From assembly GCF_019578655.1 (NCBI RefSeq), contig NC_063265.1:5614501-5678500 (forward strand): a stretch of DNA of 64,000 bases. Direction: 5' to 3'. Each line of letters opens with the position of its first letter. The stretch's first letter is position 1. Of this stretch, positions 36,566-49,235 are shown in pieces. The notes under the pieces are model-generated. The model was not told the origin of the DNA. It saw only the letters and a list, made by a program, of their open reading frames with translations, and did no database searches. The position numbers and the translations under genes are program-made. The DNA comes from Ricinus communis (lineage: Eukaryota > Streptophyta > Magnoliopsida > Malpighiales > Euphorbiaceae).

Positions 36566-39471
36566 TAATTAATTAAATATTTTATTTATTTCTTGTTATT
36601 TTGAAAAATTAGAGCTTCCATCTACTTCAGTAAATGAAAATCGAGTCAATATGATGTTCCCTATGTTAATTGTTTTTTCAATAATTTACCTCGTCGTCTT
36701 CAGGGCTTATCAGGGTTTTAGCTTAATTCATTTTCTTTTATTATTCTAAGGCCTAATTTGGAATAAATTATTTGCAATAATTCATTTCAATTGAAATTTT
36801 GCTAAATCATGATACTTTCTGTATTGTTTCAACTAAATTTCTTTCGAAACTTTTTCTTTTGAATGCTGCAAGAATTGAATTATAGCAACTATGTATTCTT
36901 CTAAACATGAGAAGAACTGAATTAAATACTATGCCGGTATTTGTTTCTTTCATATACTCCTTTTCTGTTAAAAATGAAAGTTTGGAAGAACTGAATTATA
37001 GCAACCATGACAATCCTATAACATAAGGATTGACTAAAGAGAATTGTATTAAATTGAGTTCAAGCATTTCTAGAGTTCCCAAACACTATGCTAATGATTT
37101 TTATTTTTATTTTTCTTTTCTTTTGAACTTAGGGTATGCTTGTGCATTATTACTATTATTGATGTTATATCGTCCTGGCAATTACAGCTCACCTATAGTA
37201 CTTTGGCTTACTGGGTTTGTGTTTATTGGATACTATTTAAATTATTGATCTTGGAACTTTTATTCTAATATCTTACAATTACAGCATTATTTTGCTATGG
37301 TTTTTTAGCGGTTTTGGATGGTTGGGTTATTGATTTATCTCTTTTCGGAAAACAGGGCAAAACATTACAAAACTTGTCAAGGACGGTTTTATCATAGGAA
37401 AACCAACTAAGATTCATTCTCGGTCTCGTGCTCGACGAATGAGAGAGGCTAAAAGGAAAGGAAGACATTCTGGATAAGGTATGCTTCTACTTGTATGTGA
37501 GCTTTAAATTTATGTCTTTAATAGTATCTTTGAAAGAAAAAAATGTGTTGAGTTCAGGTGGAGGCAACCATTTCCCTCTGCCTTCTATTCCATTGTGGCT
37601 TTGTATTAGAAACATGAACTGAAATCAAGTAAAATTGCTTCACGGTCCATTCATTTGACAGGAAAATAAAGTTGGAATTGCAAGTTATGAGAATTTTATA
37701 GAAGTTGGTTCTTCTTTAAACAATTTAAGATAAGAACTGGAATTATCAAGAAAGCAAATATAAGAAGATTTTAATTCTTAAAAAGCTTCCTCTTAGAGTT
37801 AACATTTCTTATAAGTTTATGTGATTTACAAATATAATTAAGTTTTTCAAATTTAAAAAGGTAGATAATTAAAGTCTCATGTATAGAGAATAATAAACTA
37901 TAAAATTCTTGAAATCTCAAGGTGGGCAGTGAGAATGAGTAGATTGTAAAGCTCATTAATATTATATGGGAAGAGATTGAGCTTAATTAGCTTTGGGTCC
38001 AACGATAAGCAAACTGACTACAACTAGTCACTTGGGTAGTTGGATCTTACCACTTATTAGCCCTTTAACATATTTGGATTTGGACAATGTGGGTACTTAA
38101 TTGCTTCGGATGATGATACTGTGTTTCATTGGCTTTAACAAAAAAGAAAAAAAAAAAAATTAACTTCACCATATGCAATTCTGTTATTATCTCAGCCTGA
38201 TTCAGAATACTTTTTCTGCTCAAATGGTTTGAATTTCTTTTGACGGTCTACTATCACTTCCGACAAGGTTGTGGTTCTATGTGGTCTCTGTAATTTGATT
38301 CCTTAAGACTTGATATTTTTGGCAGGTAAGAGAAAGGGTATCAGAGAGGCAAGGCTTCCAACAAAGATTCTGTAGATGAGGAGAATGCGAGTTCTGAAAC
38401 GCTTGCTGCTTAAGTACGGGGAATCAAAGAAGATTGACAGGCATATGTGCCATAATATATGTATATGAAAGTGAGGGGTAACGTCATTCACAAGACAAAA
38501 GCTGAGAAAGTGAGAGAGAAGACTCTATCTGATCAGTTTGAGGCAAAGAGAGCCAAGAACAAGGCTAGCAGGGAAAAAAAGCTTGCTTGGTGAGAGGAAT
38601 GCCTGGCCCAGGTGAGATAAATGGAAGAGCCTGACTATCCAGATCTTTTGCTTGCCTTCCTATTTAGGAATGGGATGCTTGTGGATCTTCTAATGTAATC
38701 ACAATTGCATTGCAGTATTAACAAACTTGTATTCCTAATTTTGTCTGCTAATTTCCTTTCTTTTTGAAAGCTACCTTCTAGGGTAATCTGGCTTACCATT
38801 CACAAGAATAAAACAGTCACCACTTTGTTTGTTCTTTTTTTTTTTTCTTAATTCTAGTCATCTCCAATTTAATTCGGCAACATTAAACTGAGCCTTTGAG
38901 TTTACCAATTGCTTGAGATTTTCACTATATAAAGAGCATGGAGAGTAAGATTTTTTCAGCGTCACCTTCTCACAAAATTGTCCCTGCTCCGGCATACAAT
39001 TTGATGGACGTTTATGTAGCATACCTATATAGTATTCAGTAGTTCATTGCTTATTATCGTAAGTTGCATGGCTCCTTTCATCGCTTCATCAAAAAGCATT
39101 TTGGCCTGATGCTATTGTGATTGTCATCCAGTGGACTATTTCAACTTGACTGAGCGTGCGACAACTGAACCGTGTGTCTTCCTAAGTTGTGGTTTATCTA
39201 TGTAATTATGTTGTCACCTGTATTTAAGAAGAGGAGCATAGTATATACAGATTTAAATAGGAATCTTATTTATTTTTAAAATTTATATCATTTCCTTGTG
39301 CATGGCAGGGCCCTCCAGGAGAGCGACAACCAGCTGCACTAGCATCTACCCCTCAACCTGCTGAGCAAGTATTTGTGCATTAACAATCTCCTCTCAATTT
39401 TCCCCTTCTATTTGGGTAATTGATCTTTCCTGCCTCTATCAAGTAATCCTGTCGATATTCAAAATAACTCT

Positions 39472-39808
39472 GGTAAATTTCATCTGCAGTCCCTAATTTT
39501 AAGAATATTTTATATTGCAATCCATGAATTTTAATTTATATCACACAAGTCTCAACATATTTTTGGGAAAACTAAAACCCTTTTAGCTTGGTTCCAAGAG
39601 AAATCCTATGAATTCTTTAAACTCATAAAAATATTAAATATATGTCAAGCTCTCATGCATTATATCCAGGAAATAATTTCTCAAGGTAAGGCAAAAAGTT
39701 ATCTGTTGTTACTAAGATTGAGGCATAAAGAGTTTTATGATACAGATTGAAATTCATGGACTGAAATGGGAGACACCCTTAAAATCAGGGACTCCAGTGC
39801 AATTTACC
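39472..39808. mobile_element. MITE in intron 4 of the eL19 pseudogene
   Basis: The left end GGTAAATTTCATCTGCAGTC and the right end in reverse complement GGTAAATTGCACTGGAGTC match. They continue as CCCT.ATTTTAAG and later 'atccatgaattt' / 'gtccatgaattt', a long imperfect inverted repeat over a 337-base element. TAACT occurs just outside both ends (39465-39469 and 39809-39813). The form fits a small non-autonomous DNA element, possibly Mutator-like. Confidence 0.8.
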
Positions 39809-39879
39809 TAACTGATTTTGTTTTGTTCTTCCTTTCTTTTATTATCTATGGCAGGAGAAGCAAGAAAGCAAAGAAATAA

Positions 39880-40980
39880 ATAATTTGTTTCAGATTAATC
39901 ACTTCTCATCCGGTGCAAAAATCTCCTTTGGCATGATTAAGTTTCATCTCTCCTTTTCTCTTAATTAATCCTTTCTTAACATAACCAAGTCTAGGTTTAT
40001 AAAATAAAATTTGGTGTAAAACTTTCTGTTCTTTCTCACTTGTTTAAATGAAATTAAATGTGTTATGGAATAGTGCCCTAGTGGTCTTATGAATTGGGTT
40101 TCTCCGAAGTTCAGTGTTACCATTAAATTTACTCTGCATTATGTATACTAAATTCCCATGTTAATCAGAGGATCCTAAGTATTCACTCCCGCAACTTTTC
40201 ACTTCCCTCGTGTGCTATCAAGTAACGGGGCATATCGTGGCATTTTCAATTGCTTCTGCGCTGTTGATCCTTCTTTATGCAAGGCACCTGCATTTCTTTT
40301 TCCTTTGAGCTTACTTTGTAATTTTCATTCTGATCATATAACAAAGCATATAGCACACAGACTTGAAAAGTGAAGTCATCTCAGACGACCATCAATGTTC
40401 TGAAAGCAGAACAGGGTCCTGGTATGACTGTTTGATCCAACCTTAAGGATGTTCCCAGAAGGGTATTGTCTGTCTGACCAGGTTGATGGGGAATCTGCAG
40501 CATGAAGTGTGAATTGTAGAGGAAAGAAGATTATGAAGTTGTCAGCAAGGCTTAATCCATGTTCATGAATCATCTTGTTAGAAGAGAGGGGAAAAACAAA
40601 CGAACGAAGAAATGATTAAGATTGACTTAGTGAAGGCTACTACTTGTGCTTCCTTGATATTCTGCAATAACTCGGGTTCTTTACCCATCTGGGCTAAGCT
40701 TATAGCCCACTAAAGCTTCTAAACATTGGACCAACTGCTTAGAAGTTATTTTCTTAATGAACGAGGACTCTATCTTAAGCAAGCAAGCAAAGCAGACTCT
40801 TTTAAAAATGTATTCTTTAAAGAGATTTTACCTTATAAATAACTGTCACTAGACGCTAAAGAGTGAAAAAGCAAAGTGAAAAAAGATAAAATTTCCATAC
40901 AAGACAATCAAATCCTGCTATGTTTGGTTTTCTTTTACAATTACTATCATTACTTTGTTGCTTCTTCTCTCTAAACATTT
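39880..40980. other. Intergenic DNA with an unassigned exon-like stretch
   Basis: Moderately complex DNA. At 40376-40573 the minus strand holds an uninterrupted 65-codon frame (HEHGLSLADNFIIFFPLQ and onward to NIDGRLR) with balanced composition. It reads like an exon but matches no family I can name. Confidence 0.35.
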
Positions 40981-41029
40981 AAAATCATTTTAAAAAAAGA
41001 AAATTAAAGTATATATTTCTAACATATAT

Positions 41030-41480
41030 CTCTAGTTACAGGGATTAATGTAGCATCAGAGTTCACTCTTATCTATAATAAGGAGACTATCTAGCAAATG
41101 TGATGCTATATCATTTCTCTCCATCACTAATTTTCCAATTGTCTCAACTTACTACTAAGGTACCTCTAGTACCTTATGATTTCTTATCTTATTGTTACTG
41201 TCTTTATGTAAAGTGTGTAATCTTATCTTTCTTGTCTTTATGTGTACATGTGTAAAAAGATAAAATTCTTTATCTTATCTTTATTGTCTTTATGTAAATC
41301 ATGTATGTGTATCTTATGTGTAAAAGGATAAGATTCTTATCTTATCTTTACTATTTTTATGTAAGGCTCCTTTATAAAAAGAGAAGTCCTGAATAGTGTA
41401 TGGACAAATTGCCTTCTTTCATTAATCAAGAAATAAAAGATTTTCTTTCATGGTTTTCTAATTCTTTATCTCTTCCTCTT
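41030..41480 (+). mobile_element. LTR-like region with TATA box and internal tandem repeats
   Basis: About 450 bases with an LTR-like layout: internal repeats, then a TATA-like ttataaaaag near 41370, then AATAAA near 41431, as in a U3-R arrangement. No coding partner or second LTR is visible, so this would be a solo or truncated LTR. Its exact ends are not defined. Confidence 0.4.
41181..41366 (+). repeat. Four-copy degenerate tandem repeat
   Basis: The phrase 'cttatctt(a)ttgt(ctttatgt)aa' followed by 'gtgtaaaa.gataa.attc' recurs about four times with a spacing of 45-65 bases. Confidence 0.8.
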
Positions 41481-41750
41481 GATCTTTTGGCTATGAGTAT
41501 TTAGTTTGCACGATCTGTTCTTCTATGATTTAAAAGGACTAGCTCGGCTACAAGAATCCAATAGAGCATATAGACCATTCATGGCTGAGATGCCTTTAGT
41601 TGGTCTTAGCTTGAGGATTTGTCCTGCCTTGAGCTTACAGTATGAGAATTATCAGAATGAACAGCTCTTGGCTTCCTCTAACCGGCTTCTTTGTTACGGC
41701 GATCCTATTATTGACTTATGGTTGGATCTTATAGCCAATAATTAATAGTT
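41481..41750 (+). other. Unassigned open frame, 79 codons
   Basis: The + frame at 41506-41745 runs HDLFFYDLKGLARLQESNRA onward to IIDLWLDLIANN. It is continuous and of balanced composition, directly after the LTR-like region. No family was recognised. It could be a relic of an internal region or a captured exon. Confidence 0.3.
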
Positions 41751-41834
41751 AGCAGTTCATAGTTGAAAAGTGTAGGCTGTTTGATAAAATTTAGCTAGTT
41801 GTTACTCTTAGTTTGTTGAATAAATATTATGAAA

Positions 41835-41837
<3 letters not shown>

Positions 41838-41884
<47 letters not shown>
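41838..41884. repeat. (AT)n microsatellite
   Basis: An AT dinucleotide run of about 47 bases. Confidence 0.97.
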
Positions 41885-41888
<4 letters not shown>

Positions 41889-44450
41889 TTAATTTTGTAT
41901 ATTTTCCTTAAATAAATTGTTTTAAGAAAATATTTAATTTAAGAATATTATAATTAACTTTTATTAATGTATTACTAAAATAAATTTTAGTTATTCGGAA
42001 AGTAGGTATTCAAGTTTAAGTCTTGCTAACATAAATTCTTTTATTTTAGATATTATAAATATATAAAATTGATCAAATACTAAGTTTAAACTATTTTTAT
42101 TTATTATAAAAATTAGAAAATGTAGATATATAAACCAAAACCAACTTAATTATTTTATTCAATACGTTAATAAAATAATACAAATAATAATAATAAAAAG
42201 AAACTGAAATCGCGTATCATATATGAAAATATACTTCAAAATATGACCCAAATACAATTTGAACCGTTAAGTACGAAAGAGGGAACATAAACGTTAGAAA
42301 TTAAAGAAAGAAAAATCATAACTACTAAACTAAACACTCCTATTATTTTATCCTTTACTTATCTAAAAATGTCACATCCCTATTCAATGATTTTGTTTCT
42401 ATATAATAAAGTACGCATACGCATATTTAACTTTTCTAAGAAAGAATAATTCGATTTGAAAAAAGAAAAAAAAAGAAAAAAGAGAATAATTTGGTGGTGA
42501 TAATAAATAAATTGAAAATGAGGAAAGCTACATCCCCTAATTCTTTAGAATAGAGGCAATCAATGTGTGTACTTTTATTAATAATTTTTATTTACAAAAA
42601 TTAGAAATCAGAGCTTTCTGTTTAATGTACCAATATTAATAAGAGTTCATTAGTTTTACAATGGGAAAATCTAAGAATATATCTACTTCACAACTATTAA
42701 TTTGCGTTAAATAAAGAACAAATTAACTAGATTAGAATTATGTATATATATATATATATATAATTTTTATCAATAAAAGATGAAAATATTAAGACATGAT
42801 GGCGTTTTGTTCCGTATAATCCCATAAGACATGCCAGGTTCGGATTAGCCTTTGGTTCTTACCGTAGATTATTATTCCTAATTTTCTCACGTTTATAAAA
42901 ACATTGTCCCTATTCAGTAGGCTGTGTAATCTTCCTCTACAATGAAAATGACACCATAAATGGCATTGTCTTATAGTGAGCTTACCAAATTGGATTTCCT
43001 TTTTCCTGGGTCTAACTCCTATGAGATCACTCAGTGGTATACCCTTTAATACATGCATATTTTCAATATTGATCATAGAAAAATTAGAGGATAAGCCACC
43101 ACTCAAATTAGTTTCCATACTGAATACATGGGAATTGATATAAAAATAGTTTTTAAATTAATTTCCATACCCAAAACTCGAATTATAAAAATAACAATAT
43201 TATTTAATTTGTATAAGCAACTAATCTCTAATTTTTGTGCAATTAGTTTGCTTTCTAAATAAAAAGGAAAGTTCTTGTTGAATCGGCCTAGGCTGTCCAA
43301 TACTTGCTTATGCCGTGGCCATTTCAACTCGCCTCCAGTCTTTTCTGACAGGAGACTAACAAAATTAGGGCTAGGTTCAGTTAAGAGGCAAAGAGGATCA
43401 TGAAAGGGTGCATTTGACCGAAACATACATGCATGCATAGAACATTTCAATATTGCTATGCTGGGGAAGCAAATGCTCGAGGCTAGCTTCTACCATCTTC
43501 CTCTTCTTCCTATTTTCCCACTAATTCAAGTTTATAGTTATAGTATTTTTTGTTTTGGTCATTACAATAATTTCTAATCTTATTTGGACGGCAGCCTCTC
43601 TAATTTCCTGCAATACGACAAATTCATTTAATCATTGAATTATTAATTTGAATTTAGAGAAAACTTAGTGATCGATGTAATAATATAATTAGGCCTGGAA
43701 ATGGTCATTCATGTCCACTTGATTCTTACCAAAAAGCAAAATTTGATGAGGTGATAAAGACAAGAACCAATAGGGAGTGAAGCTCAATAGAACAGAAGCA
43801 TTGAGCAGCCGCCAACCTCAGTTGCACTTCACTTCCACACTTTACAATTCTCATAAGCCCACATAGATTGACTAGAATTCCCAATCAAGAAAAACATGGT
43901 AAAAGGAAAAAAAAAAAAAAAAGAACCCCTACTTCTATAATACTATTAACTGAAAAACAAAACAAAATGATTTTTATCCAAATGGTGAGCCAAAGTGGAT
44001 AGAAAGACGACAAACCTTTTTTTTTTTTTATGTTTTGTTTTCTTCCCTTCTTTTCTCTCTTTCTTTTATGATAAAATCTGAAGACATAATTTGACATGTA
44101 TGTAAGAGTTTACCCTACAATCACATATGGATAGGTCCAATTTGTTGTTATTGTTGTTGTGCTAATGGCCTTTTTTATTTTATTTTATTTTGTTTATTTA
44201 GTTTTTTCATCTGGGTTGTACCTAGCTGGACATGAAGTCCTAGGACACAAGTGTTTTGGATCTAACTGTTTTACATGTATTTGCCAAATGTTTTTGTCTA
44301 CTTGCCAGACTTGCTTTCTACTTGATTTATTGCCACATTGCTTGTCAAGAATCGGTGCCGCAGTACTGTTTATGTCCTCTAAATACATGGCCCAAATTTC
44401 AGCTCACCTTAAAATATCCCAAGAGTTAAGTATTTATTGTTATAGGGTAA
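41885..44450. other. Intergenic DNA
   Basis: AT-rich, with a balanced stretch at 42.79-43.45 kb holding two adjoining minus-strand frames (42789-43118 and 43103-43450) that match no family I know. Otherwise no feature was recognised. Confidence 0.4.
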
Positions 44451-44454
44451 AAGT

Positions 44455-45070
44455 ATGGATAAGTCCTCAACTTATAATTTAAAGTATAACTAATTATTTA
44501 ATATTAATTTTGTCTCAATTAAGTCCTAAATATTGCTAAATTAGTTTAATTAAATCCAAAACTCAACTATGAAATTTACAACTACCATTACTAGACATCT
44601 AAATGTTATTTATGAGAGAAATGACATTATCATTTGACAGCTCATGACGAGATAAATCAAAATTAAAGAAGATCAGTTGCCAATTCCACTAAAACTAATG
44701 TATGAACTCCATATGTTATAGAACGAGAGTGAAGATTGGATTTAATGCTTAACTCTCGGCCCGTAGTGCAATGGGTTTATTCCTCGTCTTTCTGGCTAAT
44801 TTTGCGATCGATTTTCTATAAGCTGGTTCGTCTTTTGGTGAGTTATTGATGCTTTCTTCCCATCGTCAATGTTATTTACCGCCAAATTAGTATGCACTGG
44901 CTTTCTTCCTAAGTCACTGGAGAGCATGTCATCATACTTGCTTCGTCTATGGACTTCATCAACACTTGGAAGTGCAAGAAATGGTAATACAAGTTTTGGA
45001 GTTGAGTGTTGGACTTAATTGAGCCATTTAAAAAAAGAAAGAAGGGAATTTAGATGAGATAAAAGGAATG
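44455..45070. mobile_element. Candidate inverted-repeat element
   Basis: 'tctcaattaagtcc' near 44512 and 'ggacttaattgag' near 45013 are inverted copies. The left part also has 'aagtcctcaactta' while the right part has 'gttgagtgttggactt'. This is compatible with a MITE of about 0.5-0.6 kb. No target duplication was identified. Confidence 0.4.
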
Positions 45071-47800
45071 TTGAATAATTAATTATATTAAAAATAAAAA
45101 TTTAGAGTGATGCCTGTACCATTTTCTTTTCTTTGTGGAATAAGAAGAGTAGTCTAATTCAAATATGGTACTATTTATAAATAAAAGCTAAAAAAGAAAT
45201 ATTACTGTATACTTTCTGTTGTCGGATACTTCTTTGACCATTTGGTAAATATAAAAAAAAAAATAACGAAAATAGTTTGTGGGGAATATGTTGAATGCAT
45301 GATTCAAACGGGCTTAAATGAGAATTTCTTTTACAAATTTTTCTGCCTCTTCATGACTGATTTATACTGAAATTATTCATTCTCCTTCTAGTGGAATTAT
45401 AGGAGCTTTCCATACACTAAGCAATATTATATAACTTAATTTAAGCAATAAATTAAGCCGGAATCTCCTATTCCTTTTTCATAAAACCCACAAAAAGAAA
45501 AAAAATAAAATTAAAACAGCCTTTTGTGCTTATGCCTACTGGGATTATAATGGCCAAAGGAAGTACCTCTAACTTAATACCTTACATATGTAAAGTGGGT
45601 CAAGAGATAAATAAATGATAAACAAATACTATGAAAAATGGCAAAACTGAAATGCTAATACAAAAGTGTCAAATCTATACATAGATTAAAGGGTTTTTTT
45701 CTTTTCTTTTTTTCTGAATAAAAATGCACATGGCGACGTCGGTGCTGGAGCTATAGAAATAAGTTTTTAAGTTATTATCAACCACTGCATCGAATGCTCT
45801 GGTCTTATTATTTTCGGTTGTACCAGAAAACAGAATGAGAATAATATGATCTACCTGCAATAATTTCTTTCTATAAGAAATAATATTTTACCTAAAACCA
45901 GCATCTGTCTACTTGCAAGCCTAAAATAATAGAGAAACTAAGCACATGTACATTGGAAGAAGGGGAGGTGCCAGCTTGTGGAATGATGGTCATTATAAAG
46001 GAACTGCACGCAATATATACATATTCAAAATAGATATCTCAAAAAAGAATGGGTCAAGACCGATTTTCAGGGGACGCCGAATTATAAAAATAAAAGATTA
46101 AATGGTTCTACTATATTATATGTGTAGCCATCATCGTATTATTTAGAAAGAGTTATTGAAGTATATTCGATTTAAAATCTCTAGCGAGTCACCTATAACT
46201 AATTTTAAGAATAAAGTAATAAATATAAGACATATGATAGTATCCGATTAGACCAAGAGAATGAGAGATTCTCTAAAATCTGCTTGCTCTCCTGTGAAAT
46301 AAATAAATAAATAAAATAAAAGTCAAATTACTCGTTCTAATCTTAATTTCATTACTTTCTCTCTTTTTCTATCGACTTGATTTTTGGAATAGGTTTGCCG
46401 GTCTCTCAGCTGATGCCTCCTATATCGGTTGTTATCTTACAGTGCCGAGCTTTAAGAACTCTCAAGTGATTATCATTAATTGGTGCAGCGAGCGTGTATT
46501 CAATTAGTGTTGGAATGGAGGCGTTAAGTTGAAATGGTGCAAACTCGACGATAAGCAAAGAGATGTGCTGAGAAGTCATAATGCTATACTTGAGAAAGCA
46601 CAACATTATATCCCCACTAGAGACCCTATTTCCAAAAAATTGTAAGGTTGAAAAGCGAGGAGCTGATGTTATATGGAACAAGTGCCATTTCTTTATCTCT
46701 TTTTTCTTGACAATAATGATGCTACCTTTCCTGTCTGGGGCAAATGTCTCCCTGTTATTTACATCAATAATAATCTTTGGTCACCCCATTTTGCTTTCTC
46801 AACCACTCTCATCACAAAAGGACCCATAAATAAAATAAAAGATAAGATGTCTTCCAAATTTCTCAAGCATTATCTTTTAAATTTTGGATTTTTGGGGTCT
46901 TCCCCCATTGTGTTATACAAATGGATTATAGAGTAAGATTTGCATAATAATAGTAAGGGTTTTGGTTTGGTTTCACATGGTATAAGTGTCACAAGCACTT
47001 TTAGATATAATAAGAAAAAAAAAAGGGATAATAATAAAGAAAGAGAATTTCTTGTTTTTATTTTTAGCTTTTACAAGACAAACTCGATCTCTATTTAATC
47101 TAATTCCTAAGAACTTATGTATAATTAAGTCAAGTTAAATGACTTATTTTTAGAGTGTATACTTTTTAGAGAGCTTAATTATAGTGAGAGGTATTATAGA
47201 GCTTAGGATATAGAAGAAAAAAAGAGGAGAGTTGCAAAATTCCTTCAACTTGAAATTTCAGTTGATATTTATAGGGATTTGTGCTAGGTTTTATTCTATT
47301 CTAGGCCTATAAATACTGTCTATGAAGCAATGTTTAAGGAGTAGCCAAACTCCTCTTTAATGAACCTTACTTCAAGCTGATTAAGCCAAAACTCCCTCCA
47401 GTAATCCCCTTCGCTCAATTATAAGTCATTATCGTCGGTCCAAAATCGATTGAAAACCTACAAATAAATAATAATCAATACGCATATAGTATGATTAATA
47501 AATAAATTTATGATGCTAGTGACAGTAATAATGATGATTGTGTAAATAATGATATCACTGAAATATTGTAAAATATGAATAGGGGATTTGCTCAGAATGC
47601 AAATGAGAGTCATTTTAGGCATTAATCGATCTATTTAGATGCACTAGGAACATGTATAATTAAATAGAATACTTTAAGGAGTATTTGGGATGGTGGGTTT
47701 TTATTATAACATGTCACACAGTGTTTACCTTGAATAGGTGACATCTTTTATAGTATAAGAGAGAAAATTTTCTTTATTCTATTCGGAAGTATCGAGTCAT
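45071..47800. other. Intergenic DNA
   Basis: Mixed composition. A more complex stretch at 46.4-46.83 kb contains overlapping frames on both strands without recognisable similarity. At about 47.30-47.33 kb 'cctataaatac' looks like a TATA box in an LTR-like or promoter context. No gene could be supported. Confidence 0.4.
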
Positions 47801-47828
47801 GAAAATACATCTTTTAAACAGTGATTAG

Positions 47829-48146
47829 TAGAATGATACAAATGACTACTAAATTTTATATTTAGTTTTATTTTAGTCATAAAATTTTAATTTATTTCAT
47901 TTGAATTATTTAATTTTAATTTTGATTATTATTTAGCTAGCTTGCTTATAAAAAGTTAACATGTCGCATTTCTCTCTTATTTTTTTTTCATATTGGCTAT
48001 TTTTGTCATATGTGAATCTTTCATTTGTGAAATAACCAAATTAAAATACAATTAAAATTAAATGATTAAAATAAAATAAATAAAAAATTTATGACTAAAA
48101 CGAAACTAAATACAAAGTTCAATAATTATTTATATCATTATTCCAG
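47829..48146. mobile_element. MULE-like MITE with 10-bp target duplication
   Basis: Flanked by CAGTGATTAG on both sides (47819-47828 and 48147-48156). The left arm (about 47835-47930) and right arm (about 48025-48140) are long imperfect inverted repeats. Both read 'tatttagttt.gttttagtcataaa' followed by T/A-rich sequence in the same order. The length is 318 bases, with no coding capacity. A 9-10 bp target duplication with long AT-rich inverted repeats fits Mutator-like MITEs. Confidence 0.85.
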
Positions 48147-48156
48147 CAGTGATTAG

Positions 48157-49185
48157 ACGCATATAATGAATAGAATAGTCTTCAAGAGGATTCTCTCAAG
48201 GATTGAATACAAGCATTCTACACTTCTCAAGTTTGAGCCATGGCATCAAAGAGAGAAAAATACATATAAAAGGGCACACATTAAGGATAAGGATATATCA
48301 ACCTTTAGTCTTACTTTGTCACCATATTCTATGATGTAAGCATAGGAGATATAAACTATTGTAATGTGTTGTTCATTCATGCCTATATAGTTTAATATTT
48401 TGTTTGCCATAATAACACATAATGCCTTTTAAGGCTTATCTTTGGAGAGTTATCTATTATGATTTTGATTGGATGCTATGCTGCTTTGTGGTACATATTA
48501 TCTCACTTCCTTCAACAATGCCGGTCACAATAATGAGTTTAAATATTAATGAACTACATAGAAGAATTAATTATCTATCAAAATAATGTTCAACCAATAA
48601 ATTTTAATTGTCTAAATTTTTTTTAATTAAAATAGTCTTATTGATTGTTTAGTTAATTAATTGTGTATTAATTTTGTTAAATCATAACATATATAAAAGT
48701 GTGAAAGGAGGAAAGACATATAAATTTACTAAAATAGTCTTATTGATTATTTAGTTAATTAATTGTGTATTAATTAATTTTATTAAAAGTAAAATATAAT
48801 AGTTAGTTAAGTATAATTCTAATTCTAGCTCTATTAAGATTTCAACATTAGTTGTCTAACTCTATAGAATTTCAATATTGGTTGTCCAACTCTATTAGGA
48901 TTGCAACATTAGTTTAAAATAGGATCTTTAAATAATATTAAGCAAAACAAACTCAATAACAATTAGGATATATATGCATAATCATATGAAAGTACTATAA
49001 TCAATTTTCATTTAAATACTTTTAATTTAATTTTGTTAGGATACAAAATTAATATTAAATTAGATAACTCTAAAATTATAATCTCATATAAACTAATAAA
49101 AAATTTAAAATGCGTGGGTACGAATATATTTAGGGATTCATAGACTCATTATAGACGTCTAATCTATTTAAGAGTTTGTGTCATA

Positions 49186-49235
<50 letters not shown>

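Larger units (their letters stand above)
36421..39879 (+). pseudogene. RPL19: Ribosomal protein L19 (eL19) pseudogene with introns
   Basis: Five exon-like blocks with GT-AG borders encode most of cytosolic 60S protein eL19: 36421-36532 ([16 protein letters not shown] to SMANS), 37356-37478 ([19 protein letters not shown] to KRKGRHSG), 38326-38611 (KRKGIREARLPTKIL to EECLAQ), 39309-39368 and 39855-39879. Lesions: the start ATG expected before VSLKL reads GAG within a GA repeat; TAA at 37475-37477 replaces a Tyr codon; TAG at 38373-38375 replaces Trp; two extra bases near 38453-38464; a 30-base in-frame deletion after GNV; TGA at 38591-38593; and a one-base loss in the Lys-rich tail. Retained introns mean that it arose by DNA duplication rather than retroposition. 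An in-frame ATG at 36343 would give only a short fusion peptide ending in intron 1. Confidence 0.93.

Noticed and set aside
36343..36576. 77-codon frame joining an upstream stretch to eL19 exon 1
   Set aside because: It reads into intron 1 and ends there. The N-terminal part is a GA-repeat translation (EREREV), so it is not a credible protein.
42789..43450. Two minus-strand frames of 109 and 115 codons
   Set aside because: Composition is plausible, but no motif or family was recognised and there is no promoter or splice support. Kept only as a note on the intergenic stretch.
44159..44482. 107-codon + frame rich in Cys and hydrophobic residues
   Set aside because: Overlaps a minus-strand frame, begins in a poly-T/ATTTT tract, and matches nothing known.
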